Source: Bifidobacteriaceae bacterium (lineage in GTDB: Bacteria > Actinomycetota > Actinomycetes > Actinomycetales > WQXJ01). Taken from it: 6,663 nt of DNA. A program made the translations under genes and the position numbers. The notes under the pieces are model-generated. The model searched no databases. It was not told the origin of the DNA and saw only the letters and a program-made list of their open reading frames with translations. Each line of letters begins with the position of its first letter. The stretch's first letter is position 1. Below are positions 1-6,149 of this stretch, one piece after another. The stretch spans positions 1 through 6,663 of the forward strand of contig JAISMT010000190.1 of NCBI GenBank assembly GCA_031276585.1, written 5' to 3'.

Positions 1-244
1 ACCGGACTAGAAGCCGCTTGCGGTCGTCAATCGACAGGTTCTCATAATCACCGTGGCCGCTGAGCAGCGGACCCATATGGAAAGCTACATCGGGTAGGTC
101 CGCTTGATGCAGAGCACTCTCGTATTTGGCGATGTTGTCAGCGATAGGGTCACTTTGGTCATAGAAAACCAGCGTGAGTAGGCAATACTTCTACTGGTGC
201 ACACTGTCACCGCTCTCACCAGCGAAAGCAGACAACACTCTCAT
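1..244 (-). pseudogene. DUF3800-like protein, 5' part, interrupted by in-frame TAG, runs off left edge
   Basis: Reading the minus strand from ATG at 244-242 gives MRVLSAFAGESGDSVHQ, a TAG stop at 193-191 (codon 18), then an open frame to the window edge that includes LTLVFYDQSDPIADNIAKY, HMGPLLSGHGDYENLSIDDR and KRLLVR. A GGAG sits 5 nt before the ATG, so this was a real gene start. The pattern (short N-terminal strand, ESGD, then TLVFxDQS and GPL...DYENLS) matches what I know of DUF3800 proteins, an RNase H-like family of unsettled function often found in accessory regions. That family normally starts with an acidic DESG motif; here the first Asp is Gly (residue 9). Two lesions, one nonsense and one in a probable active-site residue, point to a decayed gene. 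No ATG, GTG or TTG start lies in frame just after the TAG. The family assignment is from memory of motifs; the stop is seen directly. Confidence 0.72.
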
Positions 245-254
245 TTCAGCTCCA

Positions 255-321
255 AAACAGCATCGGCAAGGCATGTAACCAATTGACCTCAAAACGCAAC
301 CAAACCGCTTCGAGGTCAACT
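255..321. repeat. 67-bp direct repeat, copy 1, with internal inverted repeat
   Basis: This copy matches 411-477 with a few mismatches and no gaps, at an offset of 156 bp. Inside it TTGACCTC (283-290) and GAGGTCAA (312-319) form a perfect 8-bp inverted repeat around a 21-nt loop. Copy 1 ends about 10 nt before the start codon of the minus-strand DUF3800 remnant, so in that gene's orientation it is the 5' leader. It could be a regulatory palindrome, a remnant of a small repetitive element, or one edge of a partial duplication. Both arms contain TTGACC, which resembles a -35 element, but I see no good -10 at the right distance on either strand. Confidence 0.85.
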
Positions 322-410
322 AGGCACGGGGGTAACCGGACGCGAAGTTAAACACCCAGGACCCCAACACCCCCACCTGCACAAACACTAAAGCCATCAG
401 CGGACCAAAC

Positions 411-477
411 AAACAACATCAGCAAGGCATGTAACCAATTGACCTCAAAACACAACCGAACCGTTTCGAGGTCAACT
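411..477. repeat. 67-bp direct repeat, copy 2, with internal inverted repeat
   Basis: This is the second copy of the sequence at 255-321. The palindrome arms TTGACCTC (439-446) and GAGGTCAA (468-475) are perfectly kept, while most differences from copy 1 fall in the loop and left flank. Retention of the arms with drift elsewhere hints that the palindrome mattered, although the number of changes is too small for a statistical claim. On the minus strand no recognisable gene follows this copy; an ATG at 397-395 opens only 25 codons with no family resemblance. Confidence 0.85.
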
Positions 478-553
478 GCGTCCAGCTGGTGGGTTAGCGC
501 GTTGAAGCTAGTAGAACGTTTACCCGCCGTAAACACAAGAAGCTAGTTAGACG

Positions 554-673
554 ATGCCGCCCACCACCCGCCAGGGCGAACCCAGCTGTCTGGGCGTGAT
601 TACCAGCACCGGGGCCGGTGGGCGGCGCGATGATGGCGTGCATGTGATTCCGATTGGGTGCCTCGGGCCCTAA
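554..673 (+). pseudogene. C-terminal remnant resembling DUF4143/AAA-type ATPases
   Basis: From ATG 554 to TAA 671-673 the plus strand encodes 39 residues, including CLGVITSTGAG and a C-terminal RRDDGVHVIPIGCLGP. The ending, a TGTG-like strand followed by (R)xDGVxVxPxxxLGP at the very C-terminus, is what I recall from DUF4143-containing ATP-binding proteins, where it closes the C-terminal domain. No Walker motifs or other ATPase parts lie upstream, in-frame stops occur at 548-550 and 530-532, and there is no ribosome site before the ATG. It is therefore best read as the tail of a deleted gene, not a 39-aa protein. A 10-bp inverted repeat (GCCGCCCACC 556-565, GGTGGGCGGC 617-626) falls inside it. 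The assignment rests on a short motif and could be wrong. Confidence 0.5.
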
Positions 674-685
674 TACCGAGGCACT
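657..685 (+). terminator. Strong hairpin over the remnant's stop codon, possible terminator or leader structure
   Basis: GTGCCTCGG (658-666) pairs perfectly with CCGAGGCAC (676-684) across a 9-nt loop, and a G-T pair at 657/685 extends the stem to ten. The loop contains the TAA of the ATPase-tail remnant. This is the position of a terminator for that lost gene, but no T-run follows on the plus strand. A U-less actinobacterial terminator is possible, as is a structure unrelated to termination. Confidence 0.4.
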
Positions 686-844
686 AGGTGGAACTGAGGA
701 GGGGAACGCACCGCATTGACCTAAAGAAACGTAACACTTGGTCTACAAACGTCTGTCGGCATAACCGCGCTACGCCATTCCTATCACTCACGCGGTTAGC
801 CCAGACCCAGCTAGCCCAGACCCAGCACACAGCCGAGGCTTAGG
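674..844 (+). promoter_or_regulatory. Leader and probable promoter region of the tkt operon
   Basis: This gap separates the remnant genes from tkt and must carry the operon promoter if transcription starts nearby. The best -35-like element is TTGACC at 716-721, but nothing close to TANNNT sits 16-18 nt after it; TCTACA at 742-747 is 20 nt away. TTGGTC (738-743) with ATAACC (761-766) is a second weak pair. An orphan Shine-Dalgarno-like GAGGAGGGG (696-704) has no ATG or GTG behind it, only TTG ACC TAA at 716-724. The promoter is inferred from position, and no single box is convincing. Confidence 0.3.
797..826 (+). repeat. Perfect 15-bp tandem duplication in the tkt leader
   Basis: TAGCCCAGACCCAGC occurs twice back to back (797-811 and 812-826), with no mismatch, ending 18 nt before the tkt start codon. 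The junction makes a GCTAGC palindrome. Such a clean repeat is probably a recent slippage product and could vary in copy number between strains, changing the spacing between promoter and ribosome site. Confidence 0.9.
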
Positions 845-2917
845 ATGGAGGTTATGCCTGAATCGATGCATTGGACCAACCTGGATAACGAAGCCGTAGC
901 CGCCGCTAAAGCTCTGGCAGCGGACGCGGTAGAAAAAGCGGGGTCCGGGCATCCCGGTTCCGCCATTTCACTGGCCGGAGCCGCCTACCTGCTGTACCAA
1001 CGGCTGATGACGCATGATCCAGCGGATCCGCAATGGCTGGGCCGAGACCGGTTTGTGCTCTCCGCCGGGCACATCTCCGTGATGCAATACATTCAGCTCT
1101 ACCTGGCGGGCTATGACCTGACCCTGGAAGACCTCCAAGCGCTACGCACCGCCGGATCCATCACTCCGGGGCATCCGGAACACGGCTTGACGCCTGGAGT
1201 GGAAATGTCCACCGGACCGTTGGGCCAAGGGTTAGCCTCAGCGGTAGGCATGGCTATGGCGGCCCGGCGGGAGCGGGAACTGCTAGACCCGGAAACCCCA
1301 GCGGGTCAATCCGTGTTTGACCACACCATCTGGGTGGTGACCGGTGAAGGCGATATGGAAGAAGGCATCACCTCTGAAGCCTGTTCGCTGGCCGGAACCC
1401 AAAAACTAGGCCACTTGGTGGTGTTGTTTGATCAAAACCAAATCTCGATTGAAGGCGATACCGGCATAGCCATGACGGAAAACGTGTTGGCGCGCTACGA
1501 GGCCTACGGCTGGCACACCCAAACCGTGGATTGGACGGCAGCGGGCACTTACCGGGAGGACTATCAGGCGTTACACCGCGCCCTAGCAGCCGCTCAAGCG
1601 GAAACCGGGCGGCCCTCCATAGTGCGGCTGCGCTCCATCATCGGCTGGCCCTCCCCCACCAAAGCCAACACCGGTGGCATCCACGGCGCCAAACTCGGGG
1701 TCACCGAAGTGGCGGGCCTCAAACGTGCCCTAGGCCTGGACCCAGACCGAGCGTTCCACGTGCCAGACGAAGTCCTAGCCATTACCCGCCAAGCGCGCGA
1801 GCGCGGCGCCAAAGCCCACACCCAGTGGCGGGGGCGGTTCGCAGAGTGGGCGGCGGCCCACCCCGAGCAGGCCGCACTACTGGAACGGATCCAAGCCGGG
1901 GAGCTACCGCCGGACATTGAAGCGGCCCTACCCCAATTCCAGCCTGGCACCGCCCAGTCCACCCGGGTAGCTTCCGGTAAAACGTTGACCGCTTTGTGGA
2001 AGGTGCTACCGGAACTGTGGGGTGGTTCAGCGGATTTAGCGGGCTCCAACAACACCACCATGGAAGGGGAAACTTCCTTCCTGCCCTCCAACCCCGGCGG
2101 CCGCACCATCCACTTTGGGATTCGGGAACACGCTATGGGCGCCATCATGAACGGGATTGCCCTCCACGGCCCCACCCTGCCTTATGGCGGCACCTTCTTG
2201 GTGTTCAGCGATTACATGCGGGGCGCGGTGCGGCTTTCCGCTTTGATGGAACTGCCGGTCACCTACGTGTGGACCCACGATTCAGTGGGAGTAGGTGAGG
2301 ACGGGCCTACCCACCAACCGGTGGAACACTTGGCCGCGCTGCGGGCCATACCCGGTTTGGAAGTGATCCGCCCAGCGGACGCCAACGAGACGGCCTGGGC
2401 TTGGCGCCACCTGTTAGCTCGCCGCCGCCCCGCTGCTTTGATTTTGAGCCGCCAAAACTTACCGGTGTTTGACCGGCTGGGTGAGGGCTTAGGGGAAGCT
2501 CGGGACATTTGCGGCGGCGCCTACGTGTTAGCGCATTCCCCGCTACCGCAAACCGATGTGTTGTTGCTGGCCAGCGGCTCCGAGGTGCAGTTGGCGTTGG
2601 AAGCCCGCCAATTTCTGCTAGCGCAAGGGGTGGGGGCCCGGGTGGTCTCGGTACCATGCTTGGAGTGGTTTGAGCAGGAGACCCCGGAATACCGGGAGGA
2701 CGTGCTGCCTTCCACCATCAAAGCCCGCGTCTCAGTGGAAGCCGGGATTGCCACACCGTGGCGGGGTTGGGTGGGCGATGCCGGCCGGTGCGTCTCGGTA
2801 GAAACCTTTGGCCTTTCTGCAGCTGGTGAAACGTTGTTCACCCAATTGGGGTTCACCGCCCAACGAGTAGCGCAAGCCGCCCTGGAATCTATAGCCGCCG
2901 CTAACCAAGGCGCATGA
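845..2917 (+). CDS. tkt: Transketolase
   Basis: This cytoplasmic thiamine-diphosphate enzyme moves two-carbon units between ketose and aldose phosphates in the non-oxidative pentose phosphate branch. At 690 aa it is full length. Conserved sites include SGHPG (34-38), the active-site His in LSAGH (76), GPLGQG (124-129), NTGGIHG (275-281, His280), phosphate-binding Arg374, GGSADLAGSN (393-402), catalytic Glu428 in GIREH, THDS (477-480), GEDGPTHQP (484-492, His490) and LSRQNLP (534-540). The TPP/metal motif reads GEGDMEEG (167-174), followed by Asn198 and Ile200; the family has GDG, so the usual metal-binding Asp is Glu168. The start at 845 has GAGG 6 nt upstream; Met4 (854) has GGAGG only 2 nt upstream and is less likely. 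Its stop overlaps zwf. Identity is very secure; the three N-terminal residues are less so. Confidence 0.97.
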   Translation: MEVMPESMHWTNLDNEAVAAAKALAADAVEKAGSGHPGSAISLAGAAYLLYQRLMTHDPADPQWLGRDRFVLSAGHISVMQYIQLYLAGYDLTLEDLQALRTAGSITPGHPEHGLTPGVEMSTGPLGQGLASAVGMAMAARRERELLDPETPAGQSVFDHTIWVVTGEGDMEEGITSEACSLAGTQKLGHLVVLFDQNQISIEGDTGIAMTENVLARYEAYGWHTQTVDWTAAGTYREDYQALHRALAAAQAETGRPSIVRLRSIIGWPSPTKANTGGIHGAKLGVTEVAGLKRALGLDPDRAFHVPDEVLAITRQARERGAKAHTQWRGRFAEWAAAHPEQAALLERIQAGELPPDIEAALPQFQPGTAQSTRVASGKTLTALWKVLPELWGGSADLAGSNNTTMEGETSFLPSNPGGRTIHFGIREHAMGAIMNGIALHGPTLPYGGTFLVFSDYMRGAVRLSALMELPVTYVWTHDSVGVGEDGPTHQPVEHLAALRAIPGLEVIRPADANETAWAWRHLLARRRPAALILSRQNLPVFDRLGEGLGEARDICGGAYVLAHSPLPQTDVLLLASGSEVQLALEARQFLLAQGVGARVVSVPCLEWFEQETPEYREDVLPSTIKARVSVEAGIATPWRGWVGDAGRCVSVETFGLSAAGETLFTQLGFTAQRVAQAALESIAAANQGA

Positions 2918-4419
2918 GTTCAAACCCGCTGATTGATCCGCTGGACCGCCGGGTCCCGCTGATTCCGGCACCCTGCGCTCTGAACATTTTTGGGGCCACC
3001 GGAGACCTGGCCCGGCGCAAGATTCTGCCCGCCATTTACGACCTCACCAACCGAGGGCTGTTACCGGCCGGGTTTTCGCTGACTGGAGTGGGGCGCTCCG
3101 CCCTAACCCGGGAAGAGTTCATCCGCCAAACGCATGGTGCGGTGGCTACCGCCGCCCGGACTCCGTTCCGCCAAAGAGTGTGGGAGCAGTTGGCTACCGC
3201 CATGGACTATGTGGCGGGCGATGTGGGCGAGGCGGCTACGTATCAAAAGCTGGAAGCCCGGTTGGCGGCATCGGACCGCGAATTGGGTACCGGCGGCAAC
3301 CGGGTGTTCTACCTGTCCATGCCGCCGGCCACCTTCGGTTTGATTTGTGGCCAACTGGCGGCCACCGGGCTGGCGGGACCGGGGCAAAAAGTGGTGATAG
3401 AAAAACCGTTTGGTCATGACCTGGCTTCCGCCCGAGAACTAGACGCCACCTTAGCGGGGGCTTTTGAACCCTCCAGCGTTTTCCGCATCGACCACTACCT
3501 GGGCAAAGAAACCGTGCGCGGCATGTTAGCCACCCGTTTTGCCAACCGCGTGTTTGAGCCGCTGTGGAGCTGCGAGCATGTAGACCACGTTCAGATCACC
3601 ATGGCGGAAGAATTGGGAGTAGGCTCGCGGGCCGGGTATTACGACGGGATTGGCGCCGTGCGGGACGTGATGCAAAACCACTTGTTTCAGCTTTTGGCTT
3701 TGACGGCCATGGAACCGCCGGAAACTTTTGGTTCGGCTGACCTTAGGGACGCCAAGCTAGCCGCCCTTCAAGCGGTACGCCTACCCGAACCGGTCGAAAA
3801 CTGCGCGGCTCGGGGCATGTACGGCCCCGGGTGGCAAGGGAACTTACCGGTACGGGGCTACTTAGAAGAAGACGGCATACCGCCTGAATCTGTCACCGAC
3901 ACGTATGGGGCTTTGAAACTCCGCGTTGCCACCGACCGTTGGCGAGATACCCCCTTCTACCTGCGTACCGGTAAACGTTTAGGCCGCCGGGTTACCGAAG
4001 TAGCTTTGGTTTTCAAACCCACCACGCCACTAGCGGGCATGGGGGTGAGCCCGGCCACCCCTAATGCGTTGGTGATTCGAATCCAACCGGACCAGGGCAT
4101 AACGTTACGGGTAGGCGCTAAAGTGCCGGAAACTGCCATGGATGTGCGGGACGTCACCATGGATTTCAGTTATGGGCATGCTTTCACCGAAGCTCTCCCT
4201 GACGCCTACGAACGCCTCATCTTGGACGTACTGCTGGGCTTAGACCCCCTGTTCCCGCGTTCCGCTGAGGTAGAAGAATCCTGGCGGGTAATAGACCAGG
4301 TAGAACAACATTGGGCGGCCACTGGCACCGCGCCGGAGCTTTACCCGGCAGGCACTTGGGGTCCCGCCGGTGCCCAGGCCTTGTTGCAGCGTGACGGACG
4401 GGAATGGAGACGGCCGTGA
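2914..4419 (+). CDS. zwf: Glucose-6-phosphate dehydrogenase
   Basis: It catalyses the first oxidative pentose phosphate step, glucose 6-phosphate to 6-phosphogluconolactone with reduction of NAD(P)+. The 501-aa length is normal. The N-terminal dinucleotide fold has FGATGDLARRK (26-36), followed by EKPFG (163-167) and the family signature RIDHYLGKE (191-199), with Asp193 and His194 corresponding to catalytic-site residues. GYYDGIGAVRDVMQNH (241-256) carries the general-base His256, and FYLRTGK (348-354) lies in the C-terminal domain. The ATG overlaps the tkt stop as ATGA, with only a weak AAGG 3 nt before it, so translation probably depends on ribosomes finishing tkt. The OpcA partner is encoded next, consistent with an actinobacterial enzyme that needs it for full activity or assembly. 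No lesion is visible. Confidence 0.97.
   Translation: MSSNPLIDPLDRRVPLIPAPCALNIFGATGDLARRKILPAIYDLTNRGLLPAGFSLTGVGRSALTREEFIRQTHGAVATAARTPFRQRVWEQLATAMDYVAGDVGEAATYQKLEARLAASDRELGTGGNRVFYLSMPPATFGLICGQLAATGLAGPGQKVVIEKPFGHDLASARELDATLAGAFEPSSVFRIDHYLGKETVRGMLATRFANRVFEPLWSCEHVDHVQITMAEELGVGSRAGYYDGIGAVRDVMQNHLFQLLALTAMEPPETFGSADLRDAKLAALQAVRLPEPVENCAARGMYGPGWQGNLPVRGYLEEDGIPPESVTDTYGALKLRVATDRWRDTPFYLRTGKRLGRRVTEVALVFKPTTPLAGMGVSPATPNALVIRIQPDQGITLRVGAKVPETAMDVRDVTMDFSYGHAFTEALPDAYERLILDVLLGLDPLFPRSAEVEESWRVIDQVEQHWAATGTAPELYPAGTWGPAGAQALLQRDGREWRRP
4406..4409 (+). promoter_or_regulatory. Ribosome binding site supporting the GTG start of opcA
   Basis: GGAG lies inside the end of zwf, 6 nt before GTG 4416. 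The upstream in-frame ATG at 4404 overlaps this site and has only a poor GGGA directly before it. The spacing and the GTGA overlap with the zwf stop both favour the GTG start. Confidence 0.7.
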
Positions 4420-5369
4420 TTATTCCGCTTTACGCCACCTCTACCGCCCAGGTGACCAACAAACTGGTGGAGCTACGCCAAGAAGGCGGCGTAGCGGCCC
4501 TGGGCCGCGTGTTGACCCTGGTGGTGCAATGCGATGCGGGTGGCATCGAAACTTCCATCCAAGCCGCCAACCTAGCGTCCATGGAGCATCCCTGCCGGGT
4601 GATAGTGGTGACGGCGGAAGATTTGACGGGACCGGCTTCTCTGGATGCCCAAATCCGGGTGGGGTCTGATGCCGGCGCCTCCGAAGTAATAGTGCTCCGG
4701 TTACGAGGCGAACCGGGTGCCCACTTGGATGCCGTAGTAACCCCGTTACTGTTGCCCGACGCCCCGGTGGTGGTGTGGTGGCCTACCGACCGGCCAGCGG
4801 TTCCAGCTTTAGACCCGTTGGGTCAGCTCGCTTCCCGCCGTATTACTGACGCCTCAGCGGGAGAACCCCGCACTCCCAGTTTGGAGTTCCGCCGCCAATC
4901 CCTGCTGCAGCTTTCCCAAAGTTACCGCCCGGGGGATACAGATTTGGCTTGGACTCGCCTCACTCCTTGGCGGGCCCAGCTGGCGGCAGCCCTAGAAGTC
5001 CCACCCCGCGAACCAGTGACTTCAGTGTTGGTTTCCGGGCCGGGTTACGCCAGTTCTGATCTGATGGCGGCTTGGCTAGCGGACCGCCTAGAAGCTCCGG
5101 TGCGCCGCGAGGTGACCGATAGTGACTTCCTCACCGCTGTGGCCTTCAACCTGTCTGGGGGGCGCCGTATCTTGTTGGACAAAGAGTTAGAAGAAGCGCA
5201 GGCCACCTTGCGGGTGAGCGGTCAAGTAGACCGGGTGGTGGCGTTGAGCCGCCGCTCCCGGGCAGAGGCTTTAGCAGAAGAGTTACGCCGTTTAGAGCCC
5301 GATGACGCCTACGGACAGTTAGTGCAACAAGCGGTGCCAAAGTATTTAGCTCCCGGTGGCATCGCATGA
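4416..5369 (+). CDS. opcA: OpcA, glucose-6-phosphate dehydrogenase assembly protein
   Basis: OpcA is a non-enzymatic partner needed for assembly or full activity of G6PDH in actinobacteria and cyanobacteria. From GTG 4416 the protein is 317 aa, the usual size. Conserved stretches are TNKLVELRQEGGVAALGRVLTLV near the N-terminus (split here as TNKLVELRQ and GRVLTLV), HPCRVIVV (58-65), PVVVWWP (117-123), DLAWTRLTPWRA (176-187), AWLADRL (219-225) and RRLEPDDAYG (291-300). An in-frame ATG at 4404 would add four residues, but GTG has a well-spaced GGAG, gives the 4-nt GTGA overlap used by its neighbours, and makes the N-terminus begin with the hydrophobic strand as in other OpcA proteins. There are no membrane segments or signal peptide. 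Adjacency to zwf agrees with the role. Confidence 0.95.
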   Translation: MIIPLYATSTAQVTNKLVELRQEGGVAALGRVLTLVVQCDAGGIETSIQAANLASMEHPCRVIVVTAEDLTGPASLDAQIRVGSDAGASEVIVLRLRGEPGAHLDAVVTPLLLPDAPVVVWWPTDRPAVPALDPLGQLASRRITDASAGEPRTPSLEFRRQSLLQLSQSYRPGDTDLAWTRLTPWRAQLAAALEVPPREPVTSVLVSGPGYASSDLMAAWLADRLEAPVRREVTDSDFLTAVAFNLSGGRRILLDKELEEAQATLRVSGQVDRVVALSRRSRAEALAEELRRLEPDDAYGQLVQQAVPKYLAPGGIA

Positions 5370-6106
5370 AACAACAAGTCATAGTGCTGCCGGATCCGGC
5401 GGCCGTAGCGGAAGCAGCCGCTCAACGTCTGGTGGGATTCTTGTTGGAAGCCCAATCGGTGGATTCACCCGTAGACGTGGCTTTGACCGGCGGTTCTCTA
5501 GGTATAGCTCTGCTGGCTCAGGCCCGCGCTAATCCGTTGTTAGACGCGATTGCTTGGCCAGACGTGCGTTTTTGGTGGGGCGATGAACGCTTCCTGGAGG
5601 CTAGTTCCTTGGAACGCAACGAGGTGGCGGCCCGCCAAGCCCTGTTGGACCACCTGCCGGTTCCGCCCAGAGGCGTGTACCCGATTCCTGCCCGCCAGCC
5701 TGACTTGACGCTGGACCAGGCCGCCCAGCAATACCAGGACCTACTACGCCAACTGAAAGTCAGTTTTGATTTGGTGCTGTTAGGGGTAGGTCCAGACGGG
5801 CATGTAGCTTCTATTTTCCCGGGGCTGGAACCGATCCCGGCGGACAACCCAGGCCACACGTTAACAAACGAACCAACCGTTTTACCGGTGCGCCACTCCC
5901 CCAAACCGCCTGCCGAAAGAATCTCTTTAACCCTGGAGACCATCAACCAAGCCCGGGAAGTGTGGCTGGTGGCAGCCGGTACTGCTAAAGCCTCGGCCCT
6001 GGCAGCAGTTGGGCGGGGTGAGGCCGTGCCGGCCGGGCGAGTACAGGGCCGGGAACGAACCTTATGGCTGGTGGATGCGGCGGCAGCCGGTAGCCTAAAA
6101 CCCTGA
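5366..6106 (+). CDS. pgl: 6-phosphogluconolactonase (DevB/SOL type)
   Basis: It hydrolyses 6-phosphogluconolactone to 6-phosphogluconate, the second oxidative step, preventing build-up of a reactive lactone. The 246-aa length is typical. Motifs in order are ALTGGS (39-44), FWWGDERF (69-76), LLGVGPDGHVASIFPG (138-153) with catalytic His146, and SPKPPAERISLTL (178-190) with phosphate-binding Arg185. WLVAAGTAKA (200-209) is the usual late strand. The start ATG overlaps the opcA stop as ATGA, with a weak GGTGG 6 nt upstream. The next enzyme of the path, 6-phosphogluconate dehydrogenase, is not in the window. The protein appears intact. Confidence 0.96.
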   Translation: MKQQVIVLPDPAAVAEAAAQRLVGFLLEAQSVDSPVDVALTGGSLGIALLAQARANPLLDAIAWPDVRFWWGDERFLEASSLERNEVAARQALLDHLPVPPRGVYPIPARQPDLTLDQAAQQYQDLLRQLKVSFDLVLLGVGPDGHVASIFPGLEPIPADNPGHTLTNEPTVLPVRHSPKPPAERISLTLETINQAREVWLVAAGTAKASALAAVGRGEAVPAGRVQGRERTLWLVDAAAAGSLKP

Positions 6107-6133
6107 CCCGAAAACCCCGAAGGTTTGATAAAC

Positions 6134-6138
6134 GGAGG
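6134..6138 (+). promoter_or_regulatory. Ribosome binding site of the YbaK-type gene
   Basis: GGAGG lies 11 nt before ATG 6150, slightly farther than ideal. It is the strongest independent ribosome site downstream of tkt, so unlike zwf, opcA and pgl this gene does not rely on stop/start overlap. No hairpin terminator is visible in the 43-nt gap after pgl, so read-through from the operon is likely. Confidence 0.65.
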
Positions 6139-6149
6139 CAACCCGAATC

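Larger units (their letters stand above)
245..553. other. Stretch without an intact gene, between two gene remnants
   Basis: Apart from the two repeat copies listed separately I see no supportable gene here. A 62-codon minus-strand frame (536-348) runs through repeat copy 2 but resembles no family and has a low-complexity Val/Gly end. Small structures are present: a 6-bp inverted repeat GTTTAC/GTAAAC (518-523 and 529-534) and a short direct repeat GAAGCTAGT (504-512 and 539-547). The plus strand in the frame of the downstream ATPase-tail remnant has stops at 530-532 and 548-550, so the body of that gene is missing or frameshifted. Confidence 0.6.

Noticed and set aside
191..193. The TAG in the DUF3800 frame as a recoded codon (pyrrolysine or programmed read-through)
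   Set aside because: Nothing in the window supports recoding, and a second lesion in the DESG motif makes ordinary decay the simpler reading.
255..477. The two repeats as a CRISPR array
   Set aside because: There are only two 67-bp copies, 156 bp apart, with several mismatches and no regular spacers or cas genes.
518..534. Small palindrome GTTTAC/GTAAAC as a terminator
   Set aside because: Its 6-bp stem is weak and no T-run follows on either strand; it might be a binding site, but nothing supports that.
348..536. Minus-strand 62-codon open frame in the upstream region
   Set aside because: It runs through repeat copy 2, has no recognisable family, a low-complexity Val/Gly end and no clear ribosome site. 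It is better explained as chance frame in decayed DNA.
556..626. 10-bp inverted repeat GCCGCCCACC/GGTGGGCGGC as a terminator or ncRNA
   Set aside because: It lies inside the ATPase-tail coding remnant, has a 51-nt loop and no following T-run, so chance within GC-rich coding DNA is likely.
1594..2175. Long minus-strand open frame of 193 codons opposite tkt
   Set aside because: It is a shadow of the high-GC coding frame of transketolase, with no family-like motifs.
5518..6141. Minus-strand open frame of 207 codons opposite pgl
   Set aside because: It mirrors the pgl reading frame, with composition biased to Ser/Arg/Ala/Trp and no recognisable domain.
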